Assembly (NCBI GenBank): GCA_023665475.1
Contig: JAMPEB010000009.1
Location: forward strand, 40,181 to 104,180
From: Lachnoclostridium sp.
Lineage (GTDB): Bacteria; Bacillota; Clostridia; Lachnospirales; Lachnospiraceae
Direction of reading: 5' to 3'
DNA: 64,000 bases
In this document: positions 43,432-52,332 of the stretch, in pieces
Numbering within the stretch: the stretch's first letter is position 1
How the letters are laid out: each line of letters starts with the position of its first letter
Program-made: the position numbers and the translations under genes
Notes under the pieces: generated by a model
Told to the model about the DNA's origin: nothing
Databases searched by the model: none
Seen by the model: the letters and a program-made list of their open reading frames with translations, nothing else

Positions 43432-44088
43432 TTACAAATCTTTCTTTTCCACAATCCTTAAGCTGATCATATACGAAACTGCCATACAGATCAGATAAAC
43501 CGCCACGGCAAGAATCACTAAAGGCACTCCCTTGCTCCCTTGAAACCATAACGCAATCTCCTCGCGGGCTATGCCAAATTCCTCTAAGCGTATGAGGGCA
43601 TTCGTGCCGAGAACTCCTATTGCGACATAAAACAACAGGGTGATATACCGGCCATGTACCATGCCGAATGCAAGATGTATGGGAAGCGCCACTGCCAGCA
43701 TCAGGATGCTCACAGCTAAAAGAATCAATATGGTAAACAGATACTCCGCCCATTCCACGGGTTTGTTCCTTATCACTGTCATAATAATGACTGCCAAAAA
43801 ACTAATGACAGCGCCCATAATTCCCAACAAAATCCCAAGCACATATTTGCCTGCCACATATTCCTTCCGCTCGAAGGGAAGGGTAAATAAAAACAGGGTT
43901 CCGTTATTAAACTCATCATAACTGATGGTGTTCACGCTGATAAATACTGCCAGAAAAACCATATAGCCCATGGTCATGGATGCCATTCCCATATAACCAA
44001 AGCATATGAGAAATGCCAGCATCATGAGCATCGTGAACCTCTGCACTCTGAATATTATTTTAAAATCCTTCACCAGCAATCCTTTCAT
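43432..44088 (-). CDS. ABC-2 type permease
   Basis: This roughly 218-residue membrane protein has six hydrophobic segments (MLMMLAFLICFGYMG; MVFLAVFISVNTISYDE; VLGILLGIMGAVISFLAVIIM; LFTILILLAVSILMLAVALP; YITLLFYVAIGVLG; GVPLVILAVAVYLICMAVSY). The opening MKGLLVKDFKIIFRVQR is typical of ABC-2 exporters. With the ATPase upstream it forms a YtrB/YtrC-like exporter. The ATG at 44088 lies eight bases after the ATPase stop, with AGG nearby. Confidence 0.8.
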   Translation of the reverse strand: MKGLLVKDFKIIFRVQRFTMLMMLAFLICFGYMGMASMTMGYMVFLAVFISVNTISYDEFNNGTLFLFTLPFERKEYVAGKYVLGILLGIMGAVISFLAVIIMTVIRNKPVEWAEYLFTILILLAVSILMLAVALPIHLAFGMVHGRYITLLFYVAIGVLGTNALIRLEEFGIAREEIALWFQGSKGVPLVILAVAVYLICMAVSYMISLRIVEKKDL

Positions 44089-44098
44089 AGCAATCATC

Positions 44099-44965
44099 CT
44101 ACCTTTCCGTACCCTGCGAACCTTGGCTCAAAATCATCAATACAATCAGCTCGTCAATATTTCCTTTTTCAATGGCAATCTCCGGATAATTTTCCAGATA
44201 AAATTGCCGCTGCCCTGTCAGGCATCTGTAACCATAAGTTTCCTGCTTGACCTTTAAAAGATAAGTCTTATCCAGCTTCTCATACTGTTCCGCATCCACT
44301 TTTAAAATGCCGTATTCTCCCAACAGCGCATCCACATCCTCATGGAAAATAATCTCTCCTCCGTGAATCATATACAGTTCGTCACAGATTCCCTCCAAAT
44401 CGGATGAAATATGGGAACTGATAAGGATTGCATTTTCTTCCCTCGCTTCCATAAATTCCCGCAGAATCTCAAAGCATTCCCCTCTCGCAATCACATCCAT
44501 CCCCACAGTAGGTTCATCCAATATCAATAGAGAAGCATCATGGGTAGTCGCAATAATGATTTTCAATTTTGTCTTCATGCCGGTGGAAAACTCTTTTGTC
44601 TGCTTATTGAGGGGCAACGCAAAGCGCTCACACAATTCCAAAAAGCGCTCCTTCTGAAACCTGTCATAAAAACTGTCCAGAATCGGAATCATGTCCTTAA
44701 TGGTAAAATATTCGCTGAAGCCTGAATCCGGCAGTACCACTCCGATTTTCTGCTTATCCGGCTTCTTAAACTTCCTGCTGTCCGTTTCCAAAATCTCAAT
44801 GGCTCCGCCATCAAGGGAAATCAATCCCAGAATCAATTTAAAGAGGGTGCTTTTGCCTGCGCCGTTCTGACCCACGATTCCTGTCACCCTGCCGGGCAGC
44901 GCTTCCATGGAACATTTCAAATGAAAATTTTTATAATTTTTCACTGCATTTTGAACCTTGACCAT
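44099..44965 (-). CDS. ABC transporter ATP-binding protein
   Basis: This roughly 288-residue ATPase has Walker A GQNGAGKSTLFKL, the signature FSTGMKTKLKI, Walker B SLLILDEPTVGMD and switch SSHISSDLE. The Met in the signature (TGM in place of the common GGQ) is typical of the ABC-2 drug/antibiotic exporter subgroup. It pairs with the following permease. The start at 44965 has AAAGGA eight bases upstream. GntR-type control by the upstream gene fits the ytr operon pattern, which in Bacillus responds to cell-wall antibiotics. Confidence 0.9.
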   Translation of the reverse strand: MVKVQNAVKNYKNFHLKCSMEALPGRVTGIVGQNGAGKSTLFKLILGLISLDGGAIEILETDSRKFKKPDKQKIGVVLPDSGFSEYFTIKDMIPILDSFYDRFQKERFLELCERFALPLNKQTKEFSTGMKTKLKIIIATTHDASLLILDEPTVGMDVIARGECFEILREFMEAREENAILISSHISSDLEGICDELYMIHGGEIIFHEDVDALLGEYGILKVDAEQYEKLDKTYLLKVKQETYGYRCLTGQRQFYLENYPEIAIEKGNIDELIVLMILSQGSQGTER

Positions 44966-44998
44966 AGCTATCATCCTTTCTTATGTCTTCTCCGCTTT

Positions 44999-45373
44999 TT
45001 ACTCCTCTTCTAATAAAAGTTCAAATATTTCCTTAAGCTGCCCGTTCTCTAATCCGCACCGCCTGCCTTTTTGTATGGCCTTTTCCAAATCGGTTTCGAT
45101 TTCTTTTCTCTGTTCTTCCAACAGCAGCTCCTTATTGGCAGCAGCAACATAGGTTCCCTTGCCGTGAACCGTGACAGTGAAACCCTCTTCCTCCAAAATG
45201 TCATATGTCTTCTTGACCGTCAGGGCGCTGATCTTTAACTCTTTGGACAGAGCGCGGACAGAGGGCAGAACATCGTTTTCCCGCAATTCCCCCTGTATGA
45301 TCATATTTTTAATCTGCCCCATAATCTGCTCATAAATCGGCACCATGGATGAATTGTTGATAATTATTTTCAT
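44999..45373 (-). CDS. GntR-family regulator, YtrA subfamily
   Basis: This roughly 124-residue protein has a GntR winged helix (PIYEQIMGQIKNMIIQGELRENDVLPSVRALSKELKISALTVKKTYDILEEEGFTVTVHGKGTYVA) and a short helical tail of about 50 residues. The short tail in place of a ligand domain marks the YtrA subfamily, which controls adjacent ABC exporters. GGAGG lies six bases before the ATG at 45373. It is the first gene of the exporter operon and probably represses it. Confidence 0.9.
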   Translation of the reverse strand: MKIIINNSSMVPIYEQIMGQIKNMIIQGELRENDVLPSVRALSKELKISALTVKKTYDILEEEGFTVTVHGKGTYVAAANKELLLEEQRKEIETDLEKAIQKGRRCGLENGQLKEIFELLLEEE

Positions 45374-45386
45374 AATAATCCTCCTG

Positions 45387-45427
45387 CTGTTAATAAACAG
45401 TATATAACAGCACATAACAGTTGTCAA
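45387..45427 (-). promoter_or_regulatory. promoter and operator of the GntR/ABC operon
   Basis: On the minus strand TTGACA (45422-45427) and TATACT (45399-45404) are 17 bases apart. The region holds repeated CTGTTA/TAACAG half sites (CTGTTATGTGCTGTTA in the spacer and CTGTTTATTAACAG just after the -10 box), a good candidate operator for the YtrA-type repressor. Confidence 0.65.
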
Positions 45428-45458
45428 GCCTTTTGAGAAAAATATTTCTAAGCAATAA

Positions 45459-45486
45459 TTGACAAACTTCTTTGATTTGATAGAAT
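45459..45486 (+). promoter_or_regulatory. promoter of tadA
   Basis: TTGACA (45459-45464) and TAGAAT (45481-45486) with a 16-base spacer lie 44 bases before the tadA start. They are divergent from the exporter promoter 30 bases away. Confidence 0.6.
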
Positions 45487-45529
45487 GCTATTAAAGACGA
45501 GTTTTCTACATAAAGGAGCCGGAAAATAC

Positions 45530-46018
45530 ATGCCCACTATCATATCCGTACAGGAAAAATATATGAAAGAAGCCTTGAAACAGGCAAAGAAGGCCTATGC
45601 ATTAGGTGAAGTGCCCATAGGATGCGTCATTGTACACAAAGGAAAAATTATCGGGCGCGGATATAATCGGCGGAACACCGATAAAAGCACCCTTGCCCAC
45701 GCGGAGATTACCGCTATCAAAAAAGCCGGCAAAATCATAGGTGACTGGAGGCTGGAAGAATGCACTCTGTATGTGACTTTGGAACCCTGCCAGATGTGCG
45801 CCGGCGCAATCGTACAGGCAAGGATTCCCGAGGTAGTGCTGGGCTGCATGAATCCCAAGGCAGGATGCGCAGGCTCCGTCTTAAATATTCTGGAAATGCC
45901 GCAGTTCAATCATCAGGTCTGCGTCACCAGAGGCATTCTGGAAGAGGAGTGCAGCGAACTGTTAAAGCTATTTTTTACAGATTTGCGGGAACGGAATAAA
46001 CGGGAAAAAAAGCAGTAG
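45530..46018 (+). CDS. tadA: tRNA-specific adenosine deaminase
   Basis: This roughly 162-residue zinc deaminase converts A34 to inosine in tRNA-Arg(ACG). It has the catalytic LAHAEITAI (HxE) and zinc cysteines TLEPCQMCAGA, after EALKQAKKAYALGEVPIGCVIV, the standard TadA opening. The frame begins at 45485, but the ATG at 45530 gives a typical length, although the GGAG is 11 bases away; the ATG at 45563 is an alternative. It ends at a shared terminator with oppF. Confidence 0.93.
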   Translation: MPTIISVQEKYMKEALKQAKKAYALGEVPIGCVIVHKGKIIGRGYNRRNTDKSTLAHAEITAIKKAGKIIGDWRLEECTLYVTLEPCQMCAGAIVQARIPEVVLGCMNPKAGCAGSVLNILEMPQFNHQVCVTRGILEEECSELLKLFFTDLRERNKREKKQ

Positions 46019-46034
46019 TCTCTTTTTTCCGTTT
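45998..46034. terminator. bidirectional terminator between tadA and oppF
   Basis: AAACGGGAAAAAA (45998-46010) pairs with TTTTTTCCGTTT (46023-46034), one bulged base, around a loop that holds the tadA stop codon. It also overlaps the oppF stop. A- and T-runs inside the stem serve both directions. Confidence 0.7.
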
Positions 46035-46968
46035 ATGCCGTCCACTTTTCAAATTCCGCATCGGTACATTTCACGAAATGGGTGCCGTCCACCAGATGGT
46101 CACTTCCTAAGTTATAGTCAATTCCGGAAGTCTTATAATCATAGGATAACGCCGTACGGTTCTTTTCCACCACGGGATTGGGCGCCGGAATCGCGGAAAG
46201 CAGGCTCTTGGTGTAGGGATGGATGGGATTGGAGAAAATTTCCTCCGTTGTGCCTGTCTCCAGCAAGTGCCCCAGATGAAGCACGCCGATGCGGTCGGAA
46301 ATATATTTTACCATGGACAGGTCATGGGCAATAAAAAGATATGCCGCTCCCGTCTCCTGCTGGATATCCTTCATCAGATTGACCACCTGTGCCTGAATGG
46401 ACACATCCAATGCAGAAATACACTCGTCCGCAATGATCAGCTTAGGATTCATGATCAACGCTCTGGCAATGCCCACGCGCTGCCTCTGTCCGCCGGAAAA
46501 CTGATGGGGAAAACGGGTCGCGTGCTCCGGCGCAAGCCCTACCTTCTGTAAGATTGCCTTTATCTTTTCATCCCGTTCCGCACTGCTTTTATACATGTGG
46601 TGAATGTCCAGACCTTCACCGATGATGCTCCCAATCTTTTTCCTCGGATTCAAGGAAGCCATGGGGTCTTGGAAAATCATCTGCATCTGAGTGCGGAGTG
46701 TCTGATTTTTCTCCTTATTCAGCCTGCCGCTGATATCCGTTCCGTTAAATACAATCTTCCCATCTGTGGGGTCATAGAGCCTGATAATGCTCCTTCCGAT
46801 AGTGGATTTGCCGGAACCGGACTCTCCCACCAGACCATAAGTTTCCCCGGGATAAATCCGAAAAGACACATTTTCCACAGCGTGTACGGTAAAACTGCTG
46901 CTTACCTTAAAATACTGCTTTAAGCCTTCCACCATAAGAATCGGTGCTGCATTATAATCAACTGCCAT
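46033..46968 (-). CDS. oppF: oligopeptide ABC transporter ATPase OppF
   Basis: This 311-residue ATPase has Walker [15 protein letters not shown], signature FSGGQRQRVGIARAL, Walker B LIIADECISALDVS and switch LFIAHDLSMV, plus the OppF C-terminal extension (HPYTKSLLSAIPAPNP) that usually carries an iron-sulfur cluster; only one cysteine is seen here. It energises peptide uptake together with OppD. It overlaps oppD by 11 bases. Walker B has Cys in place of the usual Pro (DECIS), a common OppF variant. Confidence 0.94.
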   Translation of the reverse strand: MAVDYNAAPILMVEGLKQYFKVSSSFTVHAVENVSFRIYPGETYGLVGESGSGKSTIGRSIIRLYDPTDGKIVFNGTDISGRLNKEKNQTLRTQMQMIFQDPMASLNPRKKIGSIIGEGLDIHHMYKSSAERDEKIKAILQKVGLAPEHATRFPHQFSGGQRQRVGIARALIMNPKLIIADECISALDVSIQAQVVNLMKDIQQETGAAYLFIAHDLSMVKYISDRIGVLHLGHLLETGTTEEIFSNPIHPYTKSLLSAIPAPNPVVEKNRTALSYDYKTSGIDYNLGSDHLVDGTHFVKCTDAEFEKWTA

Positions 46969-48040
46969 AGCTTTCAGCCTCCTTCTTCATACGGTCCAGC
47001 CTTGCCCGAAGCTCTGCAGGCATTTCTACCTTGGGAGCCCTTTTATCTAACAGCCAGGTTGCCGCATAGTGGGTGTCCGTAATTTGGAACATGGGAGGGT
47101 CCGCCTTGTCGTCCACCTCTAATGCATAACGGTTTCTGGGCGCAAAAGCATCTCCTGCCTTTTCATGCAAAAGGTTGGGCGGAGAACCGGGGATGGTGTA
47201 AAGTCTTTCATCATCCGTATCCAAATCCGGCATTGCGGATAACAGCCCCCATGTGTAAGGATGTCTGGGGTCATAGAAAATTTCGTTGATGGTGCCCTTT
47301 TCCACGATTTTGCCGGCATACATGACATTTACATAATCCGCCACTTTTGCAACCACTCCCAGATCATGCGTGATATAAATAACAGAGATTCCTCTTTCCT
47401 TCTGCACTCTGCGAATCAACTCAATAATTTTTGCCTGAATGGTCACATCCAAAGCCGTGGTAGGTTCATCGCAGATTAGCAGGTCGGGATTGCACGCCAA
47501 GGCAATGGCAATCACCACTCTCTGCCTCATACCGCCGGAAAGCTGGTGGGGATAGTTTTTCATGCGCTTTTCCGCATCCTCGATCCCTACCTCTTTTAAC
47601 AGCCCTACCGCCTTGTCCCATGCCTCTTTCTTGGGAGTTTTATAATGCCAGATCATACCTTCCATAATCTGTTTGCCGATGGTCATGGTAGGGTCCAAGC
47701 TGGTCATGGGGTCCTGAAACACCATACCGATGCGCTTGCCGTTGATATGCCTGCGAATCCATTTCTTATCCTTCTGCAGAATGTCAATAGTCTCCGGGCT
47801 TCCATCCGCATGATGATAGGAAAATTCAATGGTTCCGTTGGTCACGGTTGCATTGGATGCAAGGATTCCCATTGCCGCTTTCATGGTAACGGATTTGCCG
47901 GAACCGGACTCGCCTACGATAGCAACCGTTTCCCCTTTATGTAAATCAATATTCACCCCGCGGATGGCATGAACCTCTCCCGCCGTGGTGCGAAAAGTAA
48001 TATCAAGGTCTCTTATCTGAAGGATTTTTTCTTCTGACAT
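46958..48040 (-). CDS. oppD: oligopeptide ABC transporter ATPase OppD
   Basis: This 360-residue ATPase has Walker [14 protein letters not shown], signature [15 protein letters not shown], Walker [15 protein letters not shown] and switch [14 protein letters not shown]. The OppD-type C-terminal region ([24 protein letters not shown]) follows. It partners OppF. A gap of 293 bases containing two palindromic repeats separates it from oppC, so mRNA levels across the operon may differ. Confidence 0.95.
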   Translation of the reverse strand: MSEEKILQIRDLDITFRTTAGEVHAIRGVNIDLHKGETVAIVGESGSGKSVTMKAAMGILASNATVTNGTIEFSYHHADGSPETIDILQKDKKWIRRHINGKRIGMVFQDPMTSLDPTMTIGKQIMEGMIWHYKTPKKEAWDKAVGLLKEVGIEDAEKRMKNYPHQLSGGMRQRVVIAIALACNPDLLICDEPTTALDVTIQAKIIELIRRVQKERGISVIYITHDLGVVAKVADYVNVMYAGKIVEKGTINEIFYDPRHPYTWGLLSAMPDLDTDDERLYTIPGSPPNLLHEKAGDAFAPRNRYALEVDDKADPPMFQITDTHYAATWLLDKRAPKVEMPAELRARLDRMKKEAESYGS

Positions 48041-48101
48041 CTCCTACCTCTTTCCTTCCTCTTTTTCTCTGTTCTTCTTTTCTCTATATTTTCAAGGAAT
48101 T

Positions 48102-48227
48102 GCGAAACTCGCTCTCCATAAGCCGAATTGTGGGGATTGCATGTTCCACAAGCAGACCAAAGCGAGAGCGTGTCTGCGGTGGAATATGTAATTCCCACAA
48201 TGACACTTGCCAATAAACTAGTTTCGC
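48102..48227. repeat. palindromic repeat with GCGAAACT/AGTTTCGC ends (copy 2)
   Basis: The ends GCGAAACT (48102-48109) and AGTTTCGC (48220-48227) are perfect inverted repeats. Inside, TGTGGG...TTCC and GGAA...CCCACA arms continue the pairing. The core (48143-48184) is the reverse complement of the core at 29583-29625. The whole element could fold as one long hairpin and resembles a MITE or REP-type sequence. Confidence 0.75.
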
Positions 48228-48250
48228 CATTACCTAATATCCTCTCTGCA

Positions 48251-48333
48251 AAGAAGCGCTCTGCGCTTCTTTCGCGCGAAACTTAGATTTTCTTAAGCAG
48301 CGTTTTTTGATGCTTTAGAAAATCTTTTCGCGC
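48251..48333. repeat. two-hairpin module at the oppC 3' end
   Basis: Hairpin A (48251-48271) pairs AAGAAGCG with CGCTTCTT. Hairpin B (48274-48333) pairs GCGCGAAA with TTTCGCGC, then AGATTTTCT with AGAAAATCT. Hairpin B begins directly at the oppC stop codon. The sequence has diverged from the trmR and dnaK copies but the layout is the same. Confidence 0.75.
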
Positions 48334-49401
48334 TTACATCTCTTTCATCTTCGGGTCAAGGGCTTCCCTCAATCCGTCCGCCACCAGATTAAAGCTTAAC
48401 ATCAAAAGCGCCATCACCACAATGGGCGGTATAATCTGATACGGATGCGTGGTAAAGCTGTTAAAGCCCTCTGAAATCAGCGAACCCAGAGAACACTGCG
48501 GCACCGGAATTCCCAGACCCACAAAGCTTAAGAAAGCCTCCGTAAAAATAGCCGTAGGGATGGAAAACATTACCTGTGTGATAATGGGTCCGATAATATT
48601 GGGCAACACTTCCCTAAAGATGATAAAGAAATGCCCTGCACCCAAAGTCCGGGAAGCCAGCACAAATTCCTGCTCCTTTAATTTCAGCATCTCCGCGCGG
48701 GCAATACGGCTCATGCCCACCCACTCCGTCAGCATCAGTGCGCAGATAATCGTAAGCATTCCGGGCTGCAGCACCAAAAGCAGCAAAGTCACAATCACCA
48801 GTCTGGGAATACCGTTTGCCACCTCCAAAAATCGCTGCATCACGATATCCACCTTGCCGCCGAAATACCCGGAAATCAAACCGTAACTCATGCCGATTAC
48901 CATATCGATAATCGCTGCGGCGATAGCAATAATCAGGGAAACTCTTGCGCCTTCCCATGTTCTTGTCCAGATATCGCGGCCGAAATTATCGCTTCCGAAC
49001 CAATACTCTACATCATTCAGACCTTTTTCTATATAATAATTAATGGTTTTTGAACCGGTAGTGGTACTTATGGTCTCACTGCCGTCAAAAATCCCGAATT
49101 TTTCCAACGCCTTAATTCTGGGTGCAAAGTTTTTCTGACTCAGCTCCTGCCCGGAATAAGTATATTGATTCATGCCGGGACCTGCCGCCGCCAGAAGCGT
49201 AATCACCACTATCAAAAGCAATCCGATGACTGCGCTTGCTTTGCGGAAATAACGGATAAATACATCTTTCCAAAAGTTCTGCGCCGCAAAATTTTCATCA
49301 ATCTCAATCTCGTTTGCATTATTTTTTAATTTGAAATCAGCATCCACCGGGATATAGGCATCCGCTGTCTTTGAAACATTTACAGTCTTTGCTTTTGCCA
49401 T
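48334..49401 (-). CDS. oppC: oligopeptide ABC transporter permease OppC
   Basis: This 355-residue protein has an N-terminal extension, a first helix (AVIGLLLIVVITLLAAAGP), an external loop of about 80 residues, then five helices with the EAA motif region (ARAEMLKLKEQEFVLASRTLGAGHFFIIFREVLPNI). The binding-protein-dependent transport signature is clear. It forms the membrane channel with OppB. Three bases separate it from oppB. Confidence 0.94.
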   Translation of the reverse strand: MAKAKTVNVSKTADAYIPVDADFKLKNNANEIEIDENFAAQNFWKDVFIRYFRKASAVIGLLLIVVITLLAAAGPGMNQYTYSGQELSQKNFAPRIKALEKFGIFDGSETISTTTGSKTINYYIEKGLNDVEYWFGSDNFGRDIWTRTWEGARVSLIIAIAAAIIDMVIGMSYGLISGYFGGKVDIVMQRFLEVANGIPRLVIVTLLLLVLQPGMLTIICALMLTEWVGMSRIARAEMLKLKEQEFVLASRTLGAGHFFIIFREVLPNIIGPIITQVMFSIPTAIFTEAFLSFVGLGIPVPQCSLGSLISEGFNSFTTHPYQIIPPIVVMALLMLSFNLVADGLREALDPKMKEM

Positions 49402-49404
49402 AGC

Positions 49405-50340
49405 CTACTCTCCCTTCTTTGCCAGACGGATTCTGGGGTCGATAACTCCGTACAGGATGTCCACCACCAGCATAATTCCTATGTACATCGCCGAATAGAT
49501 AAAACTAAGTGAAATAACCACATTATAATCATTTGACTGAATCGCATTCACCAGAAGACTTCCCACGCCGGGAATTGCAAATATCTTCTCCACCACCAGA
49601 GAGCCTGTCATCAAGTCTACAATCAGGGGAGCCAGCACCGTAACAATGGGAATCAGCGCGTTACGCAGCGCATGGCGGAAAATCAACGCCGAACCGGACA
49701 ACCCTTTACTCTCTGCCAGCAGCATATAGTCGCTGCCCAATACCTCCAGCATCTCGCTCCGTGTAAATCTGGCAATGGATGCCATGGTGAACATGGACAG
49801 GGATATGCTGGGCAAAACTCCCGAACCGAAAATATCCTGTTTGGAAAACAACATGGGGAACCACCCCAGTTTAAAACCAAAGGTATAACTTAAAGCAAGT
49901 GCAAAAACATAGGAAGGCACCGAAACACCGATAACGGAAATCACAGTGGCAAGGGAGTCCACAATCGTATCATGCTTTAGCGCCGCTATCAGACCCAGAA
50001 GCAGACCGATGACCGCCCCAATGCATACTGCCGCGCCTCCGATTGTAACCGAAATGGGAAGCCTGCTCTGAATCAACTGCGCAATAGGCGTATTCTTGGA
50101 AATCTTATAACTCACTCCCAAATCGCCCCTCAGCATATTGCCTACATATTTAAAAAACTGTACCACAATCGGCTGATCCAATCCATATTTTGCATACAAT
50201 GCCTCACGCTGATCCGGATTTAACTTTTCATCGTTAAACGGAGAACCGGGCATAAGCTGCATTAAGATAAATAAAATCAGCAGAATTGCCAAAAGTGTAA
50301 AAATTGATGTGATGACTCTCTTTAATATGTACTTCTTCAC
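49405..50340 (-). CDS. oppB: oligopeptide ABC transporter permease OppB
   Basis: This roughly 311-residue permease begins KKYILKRVITSIFTLLAILLILFILMQLMPGSPF, the standard OppB opening, and has six helices and the EAA region (TRSEMLEVLGSDYMLLAESKGLSGSALIFRHALRNALIP). The frame extends to 50406, but that extension overlaps a terminator hairpin. A GTG at 50340 has GGGAG five bases upstream; the ATG at 50352 is an alternative. A weak terminator separates it from oppA. Confidence 0.93.
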   Translation of the reverse strand: MKKYILKRVITSIFTLLAILLILFILMQLMPGSPFNDEKLNPDQREALYAKYGLDQPIVVQFFKYVGNMLRGDLGVSYKISKNTPIAQLIQSRLPISVTIGGAAVCIGAVIGLLLGLIAALKHDTIVDSLATVISVIGVSVPSYVFALALSYTFGFKLGWFPMLFSKQDIFGSGVLPSISLSMFTMASIARFTRSEMLEVLGSDYMLLAESKGLSGSALIFRHALRNALIPIVTVLAPLIVDLMTGSLVVEKIFAIPGVGSLLVNAIQSNDYNVVISLSFIYSAMYIGIMLVVDILYGVIDPRIRLAKKGE

Positions 50341-50389
50341 CTTGACTCCCATCTGCCCGCCTGCGCGGGCGTTCCTTCGCCTTTTAGGA

Positions 50390-50425
50390 AAAATGAGCCG
50401 CACCAAAGTTACCCTTAGTGCGGCT
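50390..50425 (-). terminator. attenuating terminator between oppA and oppB
   Basis: AGCCGCAC (50396-50403) pairs with GTGCGGCT (50418-50425) around a 14-base loop that can pair further (CAAAG/CTTAG partly), followed by CATTTTTCC on the minus strand. Its position just after oppA fits partial termination that leaves more oppA than oppB mRNA. Confidence 0.7.
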
Positions 50426-50450
50426 GCATATTCTAGTACGAGATTTAGAA

Positions 50451-52145
50451 CTAGTCTGCCTTTACCGCATTCTTATATACACGATTGAGGGCAACAGGAT
50501 GGAATTCCACGCCTGTCACCTTGGAAGACATCATTTCTGCATTACACTGCGTATAGAGAGGATAAATCACTGCCTCATCCATTACAATCTTCTCTGCATC
50601 GAAAAGTCTGTTCCAACGACCCTGCGCATCTGTACAAAGTTTTCCGGTGGTGCACTCAGCAATGATATCATCATACTCCTTGTTGCTCCACAGACCATAG
50701 TTATTGTTGTTGTCGGTAATCCACATACCCAGATAGGTCATAGGGTCTGCGTAGTCAGGTCCCCAACGGGTAAGACCCAATTCAAAATTGCCGTCCTGCA
50801 TATCGATAACTCTCTGCTTCTTGGGCTCAACCACAATATTGATGGTCAGTCCGGGAAGATTCTTCTGCCACTGCTCCTGCAGAACCTGTGCCACCTTCTG
50901 GGGCGCATCGTCCGCATCCACAATCATGTCCAGAGTAAGTTCCGTAATGCCAAGCTCCTTAAGACCCGCTTCCCAATACTCTACTGCCTTTGCAGTGTCA
51001 AATGCGCAGACATCGGAAAACTTTTTCTGGTCAGCCGCAAAGTCGGAACCGTCGGGACCTGTAGCGAACTCAATGGGAACTGCGGTATAGGTAGGAGTGG
51101 AACCGTCTTTCAAAACATCCGTTGCAATCGCGTCACGGTCAATAGCATTGGTCATGGCAAGACGGATATTTAAGTTTGCCAGCTCGGGCACCTTATCCAT
51201 ATTAGGACTTACATACCAGAGATATCCTGCTCCGATTGCCTGAAATTCAGGGTCGTCCTTAACCTGATCCACCTGTTCGCCGTTTACCAGAGTGGTATCC
51301 AACGCGCCGGTCTGATAACTCATCAGCGCCTGCTGGGAGTCCTGAATCACCTGATAATTTAAACCTGACAGCTTTACTCTGTCAGCGTCATAATAATCCG
51401 GGTTCTTGGTCAAATGGAAAGCCGTTGCCGCAGGCTCATATGCATCCAGAATAAATGCGCCGTTGGACAAAACCGTGTCCGGACTGGTTGCAAAGGTATC
51501 GCCGCAAGAGTTAAAGAACTCCTCGTTTACGGGATAATAGGTAGGGAAATACAAAAGGGACAGGAAATAGCTGACAGGAACATTCAGCTCAACCTTCAGT
51601 GTCTTGTCGTCCACGGCGGTTACACCAAGCTCACTCTTATCCTTCGTGCCGGCGATAATCTCCGCCGCATTCTTAATCTGACCGATATCGCTCATCATAT
51701 AAGAATACTCGGAAGCAACAGCCGGATCTACCGCTCTCTGCCATGCAAACACAAAGTCTGCGGAAGTAACGGGAGTTTTGTTGCTCCAATTTGCATCCTC
51801 ACGGATGTAAAAAGTGTAGGTCAAACCATCGTCAGACAGCTCATAATGATCGCAAAGCGCATTAATTGTCTTGCCGTCTGCGTCCATCTGCATCAGACCG
51901 TCAGTGAAATTTGCGATTACTTCAAAAGAAGTACCGTCCGTTGCTTCCTGAGGATCCAATGATTCCACCGGTGTCTCAAGCATGACATTCATGTCAGAAC
52001 CTGTCCCACCGACAGTTCCTGCGTTTGCCCCCCCGGTATTGCCTACAGGAGTGCTGTTGTTATTGGCATTATTGCCACACCCTGCAAGACCGATTACCAT
52101 AGCTGAGGCTAACGCTACTGCCAAAATAGCTTTGGTCTTTTTCAT
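50451..52145 (-). CDS. oppA: oligopeptide-binding lipoprotein OppA
   Basis: This roughly 564-residue solute-binding protein has a lipoprotein signal (MKKTKAILAVALASAMVIGLAGCGNN, lipobox LAGC), a Gly/Asn/Thr-rich linker, then the SBP family 5 fold (ESLDPQEATDGTSFEVIANFTDGLMQ; YTFYIREDANWSNKTPVTSADFVFAWQRAVDP). It captures peptides outside the membrane and delivers them to OppBC. The start at 52145 has GGAGGAG upstream. Upstream, GTATAC occurs three times between 52196 and 52216, a possible control site. Confidence 0.95.
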   Translation of the reverse strand: MKKTKAILAVALASAMVIGLAGCGNNANNNSTPVGNTGGANAGTVGGTGSDMNVMLETPVESLDPQEATDGTSFEVIANFTDGLMQMDADGKTINALCDHYELSDDGLTYTFYIREDANWSNKTPVTSADFVFAWQRAVDPAVASEYSYMMSDIGQIKNAAEIIAGTKDKSELGVTAVDDKTLKVELNVPVSYFLSLLYFPTYYPVNEEFFNSCGDTFATSPDTVLSNGAFILDAYEPAATAFHLTKNPDYYDADRVKLSGLNYQVIQDSQQALMSYQTGALDTTLVNGEQVDQVKDDPEFQAIGAGYLWYVSPNMDKVPELANLNIRLAMTNAIDRDAIATDVLKDGSTPTYTAVPIEFATGPDGSDFAADQKKFSDVCAFDTAKAVEYWEAGLKELGITELTLDMIVDADDAPQKVAQVLQEQWQKNLPGLTINIVVEPKKQRVIDMQDGNFELGLTRWGPDYADPMTYLGMWITDNNNNYGLWSNKEYDDIIAECTTGKLCTDAQGRWNRLFDAEKIVMDEAVIYPLYTQCNAEMMSSKVTGVEFHPVALNRVYKNAVKAD

Positions 52146-52332
52146 AATTACTCCTCCTTGTTTAACGAAATAATGCAAATTGCTTGTATCATTGTATACA
52201 TCGTATACATAGTATACTGCACCTTTGCATCGGATTCAGTTTACCATATTATTGTGGGAAAAGCAAGCCCTAACTTCGGAAAGCTCATGGGAAATTTATG
52301 GAAAATCGGTTATTTATGCAAATTATATAAAG

